DNA of 32,246 nt from Streptomyces albicerus (GTDB lineage Bacteria > Actinomycetota > Actinomycetes > Streptomycetales > Streptomycetaceae), in NCBI RefSeq assembly GCF_008905045.1, contig NZ_VWMY01000080.1:1-32246 (forward strand), given 5' to 3'. The number at the start of each line of letters is the position of its first letter. Position 1 is the stretch's first letter. The notes beneath the pieces are model-generated. The model had not been told where the DNA came from and searched no databases. It saw nothing but the letters and a program-made list of their open reading frames with translations. Made by a program: the position numbers and the translations under genes. Of the stretch, positions 1-8,004 are shown in pieces.

Positions 1-1
1 C

Positions 2-547
2 GCCACCGAACGGATCGCCCGGCTGGGCGTGGGGCGTACCTTCCAGACGCCGTCGCTGCTGCCCGGGCTCAGCGCGCTGGAGAACGTGCTGCTCGGCGCC
101 TACGCCCGGCAACAGGCCGGTGTCGCCGCCTGTGCGCTGGCGCTGCCCCGTGCCCGGCGCGAGTCCCGTCAGCTGTGCGAGGAGGCCCTGGGCTGGCTGG
201 ACTTCGTGGGTCTGGCCGCGCTCGCCGCGACGCCGGCCGGGTTCCTGCCGCACGGCAACCAGCGGCTGCTGGAGATCGCACGGACCCTGATGGCCCACCC
301 CCGGCTGCTGCTGATGGACGAGCCGGCCGCCGGCCTGTCGGACACCGAACTGGCGGCACTCGACCGGCTGTTGCGCGAGCTCAGGAGCCGGGACCTGACG
401 GTCGTCCTGGTCGAGCACCACATCGAGCTGGTGGCGGCCGTCGCCGATCGAATCACTGTGCTGGACACGGGACGCACCCTGGTGTCGGCCGAACCCTCCG
501 TGGCACTCCGGGACGACCGGGTGCTCAACGCGTATCTGGGGCGCTGA
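2..547 (+). CDS. livG: ABC transporter ATP-binding protein, LivG-like (5' truncated by window edge)
   Basis: The C-terminal part of an ATPase subunit of a branched-chain amino acid type (HAAT) importer. The frame is open from base 2, so the start and Walker A lie upstream of the window. Visible parts are the Q-loop region (GRTFQ), the LivG-type signature region (LPHGNQRLLEIAR, in place of LSGGQ), Walker B with LLLMDEP, the D-loop (AAGLSD) and the H-loop (LVEHH). Its stop codon overlaps the livF start (ATGA), so the two are translationally coupled and belong to one liv-type operon whose permease and binding-protein genes should lie upstream. LivG/LivF pairs import branched-chain amino acids but also amides, urea or aromatic acids. 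The substrate here is not determined; the adjacent amidohydrolase-like gene hints at something other than leucine. Confidence 0.9.
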   Translation, partial: ATERIARLGVGRTFQTPSLLPGLSALENVLLGAYARQQAGVAACALALPRARRESRQLCEEALGWLDFVGLAALAATPAGFLPHGNQRLLEIARTLMAHPRLLLMDEPAAGLSDTELAALDRLLRELRSRDLTVVLVEHHIELVAAVADRITVLDTGRTLVSAEPSVALRDDRVLNAYLGR

Positions 548-1362
548 TGTCCGTACCCACGACGCCGGTTCACGCGACATCGGTTTCCACGACCTACGAG
601 ACTGGGGAGACGGGCATGGCCGCGAGCCCTGAAGCACCGCTGCTGCGACTGACCGGACTGCACTCCGGCTACGGCCCCGTCCCGGTCGTGCGCGATGTGA
701 CGCTGTCGGTGTATGAGGGAGAGATCTGCGCCCTCCTCGGCGCCAACGGAGCGGGCAAGTCCACTCTGCTCCGTACGCTCTCGGGGCTGCTCAAACCGAC
801 CGCGGGCACGGTCGAGTTCGACGGCGCCGACATCACCGGATGCAGGCCCGAGGTGATCAGTCTCCGCGGTCTCGTGCACGTACTCGAGGGGCGGCGCCTC
901 TTTCACGGCCTCACCGTCCGGGAAAACCTCGATCTGGGCCTGTGGGGGCGGAAGTTGACGGCGGCCGAGGAGCGCGAGCGCCTGGACCGGGTGCTCGGCA
1001 CCTTTCCCGTCCTCGAGAAGCGGCTCGGCGCGCGGGCCGAAGTGCTCAGCGGCGGCGAGCAGCAACTGCTGGCCATCGGCCAGGCGTTACTGTCAGGCCC
1101 CCGGATGCTGCTGATCGACGAGCCGTCCCTCGGCCTCGCGCCCGTCGCGGTCGACCGTGTGCTGACCACGGTGAGCGAGCTGCGCGGGACCGGACTGACC
1201 GTCCTGCTCGTCGACCAGGCGGTGGAGCGCACCCTCGAACTGGCCGACCGCGCCTACGTCATGCGCGCCGGCCGGATCGTCGCCGAGGGCCCGTCGGCAC
1301 ACCTGCGCGACGGGCCACAGCTGCGGCATGCCTACCTGGGTACGCTCGCGGACACCGACTGA
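547..1362 (+). CDS. livF: ABC transporter ATP-binding protein, LivF-like
   Basis: Second ATPase of the HAAT-type importer, 271 aa. Walker A GANGAGKST is at residues 65-73, followed by a complete signature (LSGGEQQLLAIGQAL), Walker B/D-loop (LLIDEPSLGLAP) and a C-terminal LivF-type end. The ATG at 547 overlaps the livG stop; an alternative ATG at 616 is preceded by a GGGGAGA purine run and would remove a non-conserved 23-residue N-terminus, so the true start is uncertain. The last 31 bases overlap the 3' end of the convergent TetR gene, which leaves no room for a dedicated intergenic terminator. LivF works with LivG in the cytoplasm beneath two LivH/LivM permeases. Confidence 0.92.
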   Translation: MSVPTTPVHATSVSTTYETGETGMAASPEAPLLRLTGLHSGYGPVPVVRDVTLSVYEGEICALLGANGAGKSTLLRTLSGLLKPTAGTVEFDGADITGCRPEVISLRGLVHVLEGRRLFHGLTVRENLDLGLWGRKLTAAEERERLDRVLGTFPVLEKRLGARAEVLSGGEQQLLAIGQALLSGPRMLLIDEPSLGLAPVAVDRVLTTVSELRGTGLTVLLVDQAVERTLELADRAYVMRAGRIVAEGPSAHLRDGPQLRHAYLGTLADTD

Positions 1363-2003
1363 ATTCCGGCATGGGTGACTCCGGCCGCCTGCAGTACGAG
1401 AACACCGTACTGTTCGGCGATTTCCTCGGCGCTGAGTCTGCCTTCCGGACGGAACCAGAGTCCGGCGTGAATGCACAGGTCAAGCATGGCCTTGGCGGTG
1501 ACCGGGATGTCCGCGGGCAGACCGCTCGGCAGCAGAATCCGGAACTCCCCCTTCGCCTGCCCCTGATTCAGCATCCGCTCGAATTCCCGGCGTATCCGGC
1601 GCTCGCTGTCGCGCACCTCGGTCAGCTGCGGCACGGGCAGATGCGGCGACTCCGAGCGGGTGACCACGGCCTCCGTGCGATACGTCGTGTGGAACTCGGT
1701 CATCGTCCTGGCCGCTTCCCACAGTTCACGCGCCGGTTCTCCGTCCCCGCGGCGAATCGCGGCCGCGAGCTGCCGCTCCAATTCGGCACAGGTCCGGGAG
1801 GCGATCGAATAGAGCAGCTCCTCTTTCGACCTGAAGTGGTTGTACAGCGCCCCGGGAGTCATTCCCAGCGCCGCGAGAATCTCCCTGACACTGGTCGCCC
1901 CGTACCCCCGCCGATAGAAAAGCTCGGCGGCGACCGTCTCGATCTGTCTCCGCGTGCTCCCCCCGGACGGTGCGGCGGATGCTTCCTCGGTCGACATGGC
2001 CAT
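1332..2003 (-). CDS. TetR/AcrR family transcriptional regulator
   Basis: A 223-aa one-component repressor. The N-terminal DNA-binding domain (about residues 17-65) shows the TetR pattern: AAELFYRRGYGATSVREILAA, then the recognition helix MTPGALYNHFRSKEELL. The C-terminal ligand-binding part has no recognised subfamily signature. The start at 2003 is followed two codons later by a second ATG (1997) that would serve equally well. It reads convergently into livF with a 31-bp overlap and divergently from the amidohydrolase-like gene. A perfect 6+2+6 palindrome at 2075-2088 lies in the divergent intergenic region and is a natural operator for autoregulation and for control of the gene at 2230. Its ligand is unknown; the liv transporter substrate or a related acyl compound is a reasonable inference. 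Confidence 0.9.
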   Translation of the reverse strand: MAMSTEEASAAPSGGSTRRQIETVAAELFYRRGYGATSVREILAALGMTPGALYNHFRSKEELLYSIASRTCAELERQLAAAIRRGDGEPARELWEAARTMTEFHTTYRTEAVVTRSESPHLPVPQLTEVRDSERRIRREFERMLNQGQAKGEFRILLPSGLPADIPVTAKAMLDLCIHAGLWFRPEGRLSAEEIAEQYGVLVLQAAGVTHAGIQSVSASVPR

Positions 2004-2074
2004 GGAGTGATTCCCGACTTTCGACGGCGGCCGGCCCGCGGTGCCGCCCGGGCGGCGAAAGTGACCGCGGTAAA

Positions 2075-2088
2075 TGACTGTTCAGTCA
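2075..2088. promoter_or_regulatory. Candidate TetR operator palindrome
   Basis: TGACTG-TT-CAGTCA, two perfect 6-bp arms around a 2-bp centre, in the 226-bp divergent region between the TetR gene and the amidohydrolase-like gene. Position, symmetry and length suit a TetR dimer site. That this particular regulator binds it is inference. The rest of the region shows no other clear signal. Confidence 0.5.
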
Positions 2089-2229
2089 CCACCTTACGGC
2101 CTCGTCGCGGAGGGGAGCCGTCCAGGCGGCAGAACGGTACCCCAGGTACTGGGACGTCGAGCCCCCCGGCCGGGAGGCTCACAGAGCGAGTCGGGCGCGC
2201 GCCCAGCGCGCCCGGGAACCGGAGCCGAC

Positions 2230-3267
2230 ATGACAGTTCATGACCTGACCGGAACAGACAGCGCGCCCGGCCTCAGCGCCATCGACATGTGCGCCCTGGT
2301 GTACGACCGCGAGTCCTGGGGTGCCTACTTCCGCGATCTGGGCGGGCAGGCCCCGGCGTACCTGCGGGCCTTCGGCCGCCATCTGGCCACGGTCTTCGGC
2401 ACCGACTTCGCCGTCTACCGCAGGCACTTGGACGCGGGCGACCTGGACACGGCCGTCGACGTCCTGGTCTCCCGCCGGCCGGCCCACCTCGATGTGGCGG
2501 CCCATCTGCGCGCCATGGACGAGGAGGGCATCGCCTACCAGGTGCTGATGGGCTCCAGTGCCAGGCTCCCCGACGGCACCGGTGTGAACGCGCGGGTGGC
2601 CGCCTTCGCCGCGCGCGCCCCCGACCGTATGCAGGCGTGGGCGGGCCTGAACCTCTCCGATCCGCACGCCGCGCTGGAGGAACTCGAGCGCTGTCACGCG
2701 CTGGGCATGCGCGGGGCCACCGTCATCGCGTTCCGCGACGGCGTCGAAGCCGAGGACCAGCGCTTCGACGCCGTGTTCGGCGCCGCCGAGCGGCTGGGGA
2801 TGCCGGTGTGGCTGCACACCGGTCACCACCTGTGTACGAGCCGCCCGAACGAGCTGTCGCACCCGAGAATCATCGACGTCATCGCCGGGCGCCATCCAGG
2901 GCTCAAGATCGTGGCGGGGCACGGCGGCTGGCCCTGGATGCCGGAGATGATCTCGGTCGCGCAGCGCCACCCCAATGTCTTCGTCGAGTTCTCCACCCAC
3001 CGCCCGAGCTTGATGGCAAGGCCGGGCTCGGGCTGGGAACCGCTGTTGCTGTACGGCCGCGGCACTCTGCGCCGCAAGGTCATGTTCGGCACGGCGACCT
3101 GGGTCCACTCCGTCTCTGCCCGCACGCTCATCCAAGAGGTGGCCGACCTCGGGCTCGGCCCGGCCGTCACCCACGACTGGCTGCGGGGCAACGCGGCGCG
3201 ACTGCTGGGACTCGACGCCGGCCGGTCGACCACCCCGGACACCGCTGCCCGCACTCCTACGGGCTGA
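2230..3267 (+). CDS. Amidohydrolase-2 family protein with missing metal ligands
   Basis: A 345-aa protein with the TIM-barrel pattern of the ACMSD/amidohydrolase-2 family: LHTGHH (195-200), a typical VAGHGGWPW block (229-236) and PNVFVEFS. Canonical members start with a metal-binding HxH after an ID motif; here the equivalent is IDMCALVY (Cys21, Leu23). The late catalytic Asp of FGTDxP is replaced in MFGTATW (Ala289). Thus two first-strand His and the Asp appear to be lost, while His196 and His231 remain. The ATG at 2230 follows a GGAACCGGAG stretch; an upstream in-frame ATG at 2074 overlaps the operator and encodes an unconvincing Arg/Gly/Pro tail. Metal-dependent decarboxylation or hydrolysis is therefore doubtful. 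It may belong to a divergent subfamily using different chemistry. Neighbouring TetR and liv-type ABC genes suggest a catabolic locus. Confidence 0.8.
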   Translation: MTVHDLTGTDSAPGLSAIDMCALVYDRESWGAYFRDLGGQAPAYLRAFGRHLATVFGTDFAVYRRHLDAGDLDTAVDVLVSRRPAHLDVAAHLRAMDEEGIAYQVLMGSSARLPDGTGVNARVAAFAARAPDRMQAWAGLNLSDPHAALEELERCHALGMRGATVIAFRDGVEAEDQRFDAVFGAAERLGMPVWLHTGHHLCTSRPNELSHPRIIDVIAGRHPGLKIVAGHGGWPWMPEMISVAQRHPNVFVEFSTHRPSLMARPGSGWEPLLLYGRGTLRRKVMFGTATWVHSVSARTLIQEVADLGLGPAVTHDWLRGNAARLLGLDAGRSTTPDTAARTPTG

Positions 3268-3380
3268 CGCACGCCTGCTGTCTCCCGTCCATGTCCTGCT
3301 CAACGCCAACCGGGAGCCTGCCACGGATGCGGTAGGCGGACGTACCACCGCCGGTGGACGCCGGGTCAGGCGGCTGCGCG

Positions 3381-3392
3381 TACGGTTGCCGC
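3381..3392 (+). promoter_or_regulatory. Leaderless-type promoter -10 of the two-component operon
   Basis: TACGGT (3381-3386) ends 6 nt before the histidine kinase ATG at 3393, the spacing at which actinobacterial transcripts start on the A of the start codon. No Shine-Dalgarno is visible. A -35 is not obvious (TGGACG at 3355-3360 lies 20 bp upstream), so the call rests mainly on the -10 and its position. Confidence 0.4.
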
Positions 3393-4658
3393 ATGACTGG
3401 TCCTGCGGCCTGGCGCCAGGCCGTGCGGGCGCATCCGCTCGTCGTGGACGGAGTGCTCGCCGCGGCGCTGTACATGGCAAGCCTGTTGGCGCCGCTCGTC
3501 CCCGGCGACCCGCCGCAGCGGGTCCCGCTGACCGCCACCGTCGCGGTGCTGGCCACACTGTCCTGCGGTGCGCTGGTCGTCCGGCGGCGGTGGCCGTCGG
3601 CGGTGCTGGCCGTCACCACCGGGGTCTCCTGCGTTTCCTTGATCGTCTCGGATGCCCATGGCGTGTTCCTCGGTGCCCCGGTGCTCGCCGCGTTCACCGT
3701 CGCCATGTACACCGACCGCCGGACCGCCTGGACGGCCGGGGCAGTCGCCGCGTTCGCCTTCGGCCTCACTTCCCTGGCCACCTCGGGGTGGTCCTGGTCC
3801 GGCCCCGGCACCCAGAACCTCGTGGTGTGGATCGGCATGGCGGTGGCCGCCGGAGACGCGGTCCGCAGCAGACGGGCGTACGTCGTCCTGCTGGAGGAGC
3901 GGGCCCGTCGCGCCGAGCAGAGCCGCGAGGAGGAGGCGGCCCGCCGGGTCACCGAGGAGCGGCTGCGGATCGCCCGCGAGCTGCACGACGTGGCCGCCCA
4001 CCACATCGCCGTGATCAGTGTCCAGGCCGGGGTGGCCGGGCACACGCTGCGCACCGACCCCGACGTGGCGGAGGAGTCGCTCGCCCTGGTACGCCAGGCC
4101 AGCCGGAGCGTGCTGGAGGAACTCAGCGCGCTGCTCGGCGTACTGCGCCGGGACGATGACCCAGAGGCTCCCGTCGAGCCCACCCGGGGCCTCGACGGGC
4201 TGGACGAGCTCGTCGGCTCGTTCGCCGCGGCGGGCCTGCAGGTGGCCTGGACACTCTCCGGGCGTCCGCGCCCGCTGCCCTCGGCGGTCGACCTGGCGGC
4301 GTACCGGATCGTGCAGGAGTCGCTCACCAACGTGCACAAGCACAGCGGGAGTTCCTCCGCGCGGGTCGGTGTCGAGTACGCGCCCGACCGGCTGGTCGTC
4401 CGGATCCGCGACGAAGGAGGCGGCGGCACGACGACCCGGACGGACGCGTATGGCGGCGGGCGCGGCATCCTGGGCATGCGCGAGCGCGCAATCGCCGTCG
4501 GCGGCAGCTTCGAGGCGGGCCCCGGGCCCGACACCGGTTTCACCGTACGGGCTGTGATGCCCCTGCCTCCCGCCCCCACCGCCGGCGATGGAGCACCTCC
4601 CGGACGGCGTCCGGGGAAGCAACCCGGAGAAGCATCCGGAGAAGGAGACGACGGATGA
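3393..4658 (+). CDS. Sensor histidine kinase, NarL/DesK type (HisKA_3)
   Basis: A 421-aa membrane sensor kinase. About five hydrophobic helices occupy residues 15-155 and only short loops lie outside, so the signal is probably sensed within or at the membrane. A charged coiled linker (165-190) leads to the HisKA_3 dimerisation helix with the H-box LRIARELHDVAAHH (phosphoacceptor His198). The HATPase region shows the N-box (VQESLTNVHKHS) and G-box residues (GRGILGMRERA). The C-terminus is a disordered Gly/Pro tail. ATG 3393 is chosen over a GTG at 3354 because the added residues are not membrane-like and a leaderless -10 sits just before 3393. Its stop overlaps the response regulator start (ATGA 4655-4658), with GAAGGAG as ribosome-binding site for the latter. 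Confidence 0.93.
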   Translation: MTGPAAWRQAVRAHPLVVDGVLAAALYMASLLAPLVPGDPPQRVPLTATVAVLATLSCGALVVRRRWPSAVLAVTTGVSCVSLIVSDAHGVFLGAPVLAAFTVAMYTDRRTAWTAGAVAAFAFGLTSLATSGWSWSGPGTQNLVVWIGMAVAAGDAVRSRRAYVVLLEERARRAEQSREEEAARRVTEERLRIARELHDVAAHHIAVISVQAGVAGHTLRTDPDVAEESLALVRQASRSVLEELSALLGVLRRDDDPEAPVEPTRGLDGLDELVGSFAAAGLQVAWTLSGRPRPLPSAVDLAAYRIVQESLTNVHKHSGSSSARVGVEYAPDRLVVRIRDEGGGGTTTRTDAYGGGRGILGMRERAIAVGGSFEAGPGPDTGFTVRAVMPLPPAPTAGDGAPPGRRPGKQPGEASGEGDDG

Positions 4659-5323
4659 CCATCCGGGTCCTGCTGGCCGATGACCAGAACCTGATCCGCG
4701 CCGGTTTCCGGGTGCTCATCAACGCGGCGCCCGACCTGGAGGTGGTGGGCGAGGCCGCGACCGGCCGGGAGGCCGTCGAACTCGCCCGCAGCACCCGCGC
4801 GGACGTCGTGCTGATGGACATCCGGATGCCGGAGCTCGACGGCCTCGCCGCCACCCGGGAGATCACCGCCGACGAGGACCTCGCTGGGGTTCGGGTGCTG
4901 ATCCTCACGACCTTCGAGATCGACGAGTACGTCTTCAAGGCGCTGCGCGCCGGGGCCAGCGGCTTCCTGGGCAAGGGCGTCGAGCCGGTGGAACTGCTGG
5001 CCGCGATCCGGACCGTGGCGGGCGGTGAGGCGCTGTTGTCGCCGAAGGCGACCCAGGGCCTGATCGCCCGGTTCATGGCGTCCCCCGAGGACCGGCCCGC
5101 CGCCACCACGGCTCAGCTCGACGCGCTGACCGGGCGGGAGCGCGAGGTGCTGGGCCTGGTCGCCATGGGCCTGTCCAACGACGACATCGCCGAGCGGCTG
5201 TACGTCTCGACGTCCACCGCCAAGACCCACGTCAACCGGGCGATGACGAAGCTCGGCGCACGGGACCGGGCCCAACTCGTCGTCATCGCCTACCAGACGG
5301 GCCTGGCCCGCGCTCCGCAGTGA
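4655..5323 (+). CDS. LuxR/NarL family response regulator
   Basis: A 222-residue DNA-binding response regulator paired with the preceding kinase. The receiver domain has the acidic pocket (Asp9, Asp10), phosphoacceptor Asp55 in VVLMDIRMPE, the switch Thr in LILTTF and Lys107 in GFLGKGV. The C-terminal LuxR helix-turn-helix (about 150-215) begins LTGREREVLGLVAMG and contains STAKTHVNRAMTKL. Translation is coupled to the kinase through a 4-bp overlap. In Streptomyces this pair type usually sits next to and activates a drug-type ABC exporter, as here; the downstream genes at 5493 and 6470 are the probable targets. Confidence 0.95.
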   Translation: MTIRVLLADDQNLIRAGFRVLINAAPDLEVVGEAATGREAVELARSTRADVVLMDIRMPELDGLAATREITADEDLAGVRVLILTTFEIDEYVFKALRAGASGFLGKGVEPVELLAAIRTVAGGEALLSPKATQGLIARFMASPEDRPAATTAQLDALTGREREVLGLVAMGLSNDDIAERLYVSTSTAKTHVNRAMTKLGARDRAQLVVIAYQTGLARAPQ

Positions 5324-5384
5324 CCGCACCAGACCCTGGGCGGACGTGCGGCGGGGGCCGCTCCTCCTGGGGGCCTGTCCGCGC

Positions 5385-5425
5385 CCCGTGGTCGTACAGC
5401 GCCCGGAGTAGCTCCGTACCACGGG
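5385..5425. repeat. Nested inverted repeat before the ABC exporter
   Basis: CCCGTGGT (5385-5392) and ACCACGGG (5418-5425) form perfect 8-bp arms around 25 nt; inside them CGGAG-TAG-CTCCG (5404-5416) forms a second small hairpin. The element lies between the response regulator stop and the exporter start. It could be a terminator/attenuator after the two-component genes or a binding site for the response regulator; no T-run follows. Confidence 0.35.
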
Positions 5426-5492
5426 CATGGGAGGGCCAAGTGTCCGCACCGGGCTGACGACCTGGAGATCCACGGTCGGCAGTCTGGACCCC

Positions 5493-6470
5493 ATGATTGA
5501 AGTAACCAACCTGACCAAGCGCTACGGCGACAAGACCGCCGTCGACTCGCTCACCTTCTCGGTCCGGCCGGGCATCGTCACCGGCTTCCTCGGACCCAAC
5601 GGCGCCGGCAAGTCCACCACCATGCGCATGATCCTCGGCCTCGACCGGCCGACCGCCGGCACCGCGACCGTGAACGGACGCCCCTACGCCGAACACCGGG
5701 CGCCGCTGCACGAGATCGGCGCGTTGCTGGAGGCCAAGTCCATCCACCAGGGCCGGTCCGCGTTCAGCCACCTGTGGGCGATGGCCGCCACCACCGGCGT
5801 CCCGCGCCGGCGGGTCGAGGAGGTGATCGACCTCGTCGGCCTGACCGAGGTCGCCCGCAAGCGGGCAGGCGGATTCTCTCTCGGTATGGGCCAGCGCCTC
5901 GGCATCGCCTCGGCGCTGCTCGCCGACCCCCGGGTGGTCATGCTGGACGAGCCGGTCAACGGCCTCGACCCGGAAGGCATCCTCTGGATCCGCAACCTGC
6001 TGAAGGGGCTGGCTGCGGAGGGCCGGACCGTCTTCGTCTCCTCGCACCTGATGAGCGAGATGGCGCTCACCGCCGAACACCTCATCGTGGTCGGCCGAGG
6101 ACGCCTGATCGCCGACGTGTCCGTGGCCGAGTTCACCGCGCGGGCGGCCAGCAACACCGTACGGGTGCGCTCGCCGCAGGCCGCGCAGCTCCGGGACCAG
6201 CTGGCCGGGCCGGATGTCACGATCACCAGCCTCGAACCCGGGGTCCTGGAGATCACCGGGCTGACGACCGATCAGATCGGCGACCACGCCGCGGAATCCG
6301 GCTTCACCCTGCACGAGTTGTTCCCGCAGCAGGCATCGCTGGAGGAGGCGTTCATGGAGATGACCCGGGACGCCGTCGAGTACCACGCCACGACCACGAC
6401 CACCACCAGGGCCGGCGCCTCGCCGGGCACCCCTGGCGACGAGCTCGCCGAGGCCGGGAGGGCCGCCTGA
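5493..6470 (+). CDS. ABC exporter ATP-binding protein (DrrA/BcrA-like)
   Basis: A 325-aa ATPase of a drug- or peptide-type exporter. Walker A (GPNGAGKST) is at residues 34-42, the signature is the variant FSLGMGQRLGIA, Walker B/D-loop is VMLDEPVNGLDPEG and the switch is SSHLMSE. A C-terminal extension after residue 220 is typical of DrrA/CcmA-type subunits. ATG 5493 directly precedes the conserved IEVTNLTKRYG start; there is no clear ribosome-binding site, and CAGTCT ends 7 nt upstream, so a leaderless transcript is possible. The stop overlaps the permease start (ATGA at 6470). With the permease it would export or detoxify a hydrophobic compound or peptide under control of the upstream two-component system; the substrate is unknown. 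Confidence 0.93.
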   Translation: MIEVTNLTKRYGDKTAVDSLTFSVRPGIVTGFLGPNGAGKSTTMRMILGLDRPTAGTATVNGRPYAEHRAPLHEIGALLEAKSIHQGRSAFSHLWAMAATTGVPRRRVEEVIDLVGLTEVARKRAGGFSLGMGQRLGIASALLADPRVVMLDEPVNGLDPEGILWIRNLLKGLAAEGRTVFVSSHLMSEMALTAEHLIVVGRGRLIADVSVAEFTARAASNTVRVRSPQAAQLRDQLAGPDVTITSLEPGVLEITGLTTDQIGDHAAESGFTLHELFPQQASLEEAFMEMTRDAVEYHATTTTTTRAGASPGTPGDELAEAGRAA

Positions 6471-7294
6471 TGACCACCGCCATCGCACCGGACCTGACAG
6501 CACGCCCCGAGCGTCGCGATCTGCGCGTCACCACGCGACGCGTGTTCAGATCCGAGTGGATCAAGTTCTGGTCGCTGCGGTCCACGGCCTACACCCTGCT
6601 CGGGGCCGTGGTCGCACTGGTCGCCTTCGGGCTGATCGCCGCCTCGGTCACCTCCGGCGGCGGCACCTTCGAAGGCCCTGGCGAAGGGGCCACCGACCCG
6701 ACCGACATCAGCCTGGCCGGTACGCAGCTGGCCCAGCTCGTCATCGGCACCCTCGGGGTCCTCCTCACCGCCGGCGAGTACAGCACCGGTCTGATCCGCT
6801 CCACCCTCGCCGCGGTGCCCCGCCGGCTGCCGGTGCTCTGGGCCAAGGCGGCGGTGTTCGCCGGGGTCGTCCTCGCGGTCGGCGCGGTCGCGGTCTTCGG
6901 CGCCTTCTTCGGCGGACAGGCCATCCTGGGCTCCGACGGCGCCTCCCTCACCGACCCCGGCGTCCTGCGCGCGGTCCTCGGCACCGTCGTCTACCTGACC
7001 GGTATCGGACTGCTGGGCATGGCGCTCGGTGCCCTGCTGCGCAACACCGCGGGCGCGGTGACCACCCTGTTCGCCTCGATCTGGCTGCTGCCCGGCCTGA
7101 TGCAGGTCGCCCTCCCGGACAGCTGGAACGACGCGATCGGCCCGTACTTCCCCTCCAACGCCGGCTCCGCTTTCATGACGGTGTCCCCCGGTTCGGACCT
7201 GCTCTCTCCTGGGGCGGGCCTGGCCGTGTTCGCCGGTTTCCTGGCCGTGCTGCTGGGTGCGGCCGCGTGGCAGCTGAAGCGGCGGGACGCCTGA
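6470..7294 (+). CDS. ABC-2 type transporter permease
   Basis: A 274-aa integral membrane partner of the preceding ATPase. The N-terminal cytoplasmic stretch (about 1-37) with RRVFRSEWIKFWSLRST is typical of ABC-2 permeases; it is followed by roughly six hydrophobic segments, an extracellular Gly/Thr-rich loop near residues 63-80 and the motif AGEYSTGLIRSTLAAVPRR found in many actinobacterial ABC-2 permeases. The short charged C-terminus ends KRRDA. The start overlaps the ATPase stop by one base of the ATGA, so the two subunits are probably made in equal amounts. It should form a homodimeric channel with two ATPase subunits in the plasma membrane. Confidence 0.92.
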   Translation: MTTAIAPDLTARPERRDLRVTTRRVFRSEWIKFWSLRSTAYTLLGAVVALVAFGLIAASVTSGGGTFEGPGEGATDPTDISLAGTQLAQLVIGTLGVLLTAGEYSTGLIRSTLAAVPRRLPVLWAKAAVFAGVVLAVGAVAVFGAFFGGQAILGSDGASLTDPGVLRAVLGTVVYLTGIGLLGMALGALLRNTAGAVTTLFASIWLLPGLMQVALPDSWNDAIGPYFPSNAGSAFMTVSPGSDLLSPGAGLAVFAGFLAVLLGAAAWQLKRRDA

Positions 7295-7298
7295 GGAC

Positions 7299-7315
7299 GC
7301 CGGTGCGCCACCGGC
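7299..7315. terminator. Small GC hairpin after the ABC permease
   Basis: GCCGGTG-CGC-CACCGGC, perfect 7-bp arms with a 3-nt loop, 4 nt after the permease stop and before the convergent sodC-like gene. No U-run follows, as is common for Streptomyces terminators. Confidence 0.45.
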
Positions 7316-7428
7316 CACCGGATGCCCGGCGGCACCCGTTCACCGAGGGTCTCCAAAGTGGCCCGGGTGGCCTGCTCGGCCACGCCAGGGCTGTCCAGAC
7401 CTCGCGAGTCCTTCGGACGAAGGCCAGG

Positions 7429-8004
7429 TCAGACGAAGGGCACGTCGACACAGGCGAGGCGTGCGCCGGCCTCCCCCGCATGTCCTGGTTCGGTGTGTGT
7501 GGCGTGCTCGTGGATCACCACGGATCGAGCCTCGCCGGTGCGGAAGGTCCACTCGACTGCGGCTTCGGATCCGCCCCTGCCGTGGGTGTCGGTCGTGAGG
7601 TCGAGCCAGATCTCGTTGTCCGGGTTGGCGTACTCGGGGTCGGTGGACGGCTGCACGGGGTCGACCCGGTCCTGGTAGTGGGGGCCGGAGTCCGCCGGCA
7701 GCGGGCCGCACGGCTTCCGGTGGACGTGAGCGCCGTACGTCCGGTCCGGGTCGACGCCCTTCAGCCGCAGTTCGACTTCGGTGCCGCCCTCCCCGGAGAC
7801 ACGCTCGATCACGGTGACCCGGCTCCCCACCGGTACGCCCGCCTCGTCATACGTCACCGCGTCATGCTCCGGCAGTGCTTCGGGCGGCGCGAACTCGGCG
7901 TGCACCTTCACGGGTTCGGGGCAGGCGGCCGCGGTACCGGCCAGGAAGGGGACGGCGAGCACGGCCGCGGCCGACGCGGCTCCAGCGACATGGCGTACGA
8001 GCAT
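7429..8004 (-). CDS. Secreted Cu/Zn superoxide dismutase-like protein, zinc ligands not evident
   Basis: A 191-aa exported protein. The signal peptide covers about residues 1-27 (MLVR then a hydrophobic core) and ends TAAAC, compatible with signal peptidase I or a weak lipobox. The SOD core shows GAHVHRKPCG (copper His93 and His95, disulphide Cys99), GPH (His109, the bridging His), a late VVIHEH (His165/His167) and GEAGARLACVDV (Cys185). The zinc loop, normally two His and an Asp, here runs from residue 110 to 140 without any His; only Asp135 could match. It thus resembles copper-only SODs. The start at 8004 has a strong AGGAGG site; an in-frame ATG at 8085 would place a charged tail before the signal peptide and is rejected. 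Probable role: extracytoplasmic superoxide defence or copper handling. Confidence 0.8.
   Translation of the reverse strand: MLVRHVAGAASAAAVLAVPFLAGTAAACPEPVKVHAEFAPPEALPEHDAVTYDEAGVPVGSRVTVIERVSGEGGTEVELRLKGVDPDRTYGAHVHRKPCGPLPADSGPHYQDRVDPVQPSTDPEYANPDNEIWLDLTTDTHGRGGSEAAVEWTFRTGEARSVVIHEHATHTEPGHAGEAGARLACVDVPFV

Noticed and set aside
2075..2088. Membership of this palindrome in the TGTTC-N10-GAACA ArsR operator set
   Set aside because: It contains TGTTC, but no GAACA follows at the required distance; it fits a separate TetR-type site.
3257..5518. A 753-codon open frame on the minus strand, and other long antisense frames such as 2179-3558, 5283-6503, 27093-28709 and 28722-30338
   Set aside because: They lie opposite well-identified genes, their translations are Arg/Gly/Pro-rich or repetitive without domains, and long antisense frames are expected in DNA with this GC bias.
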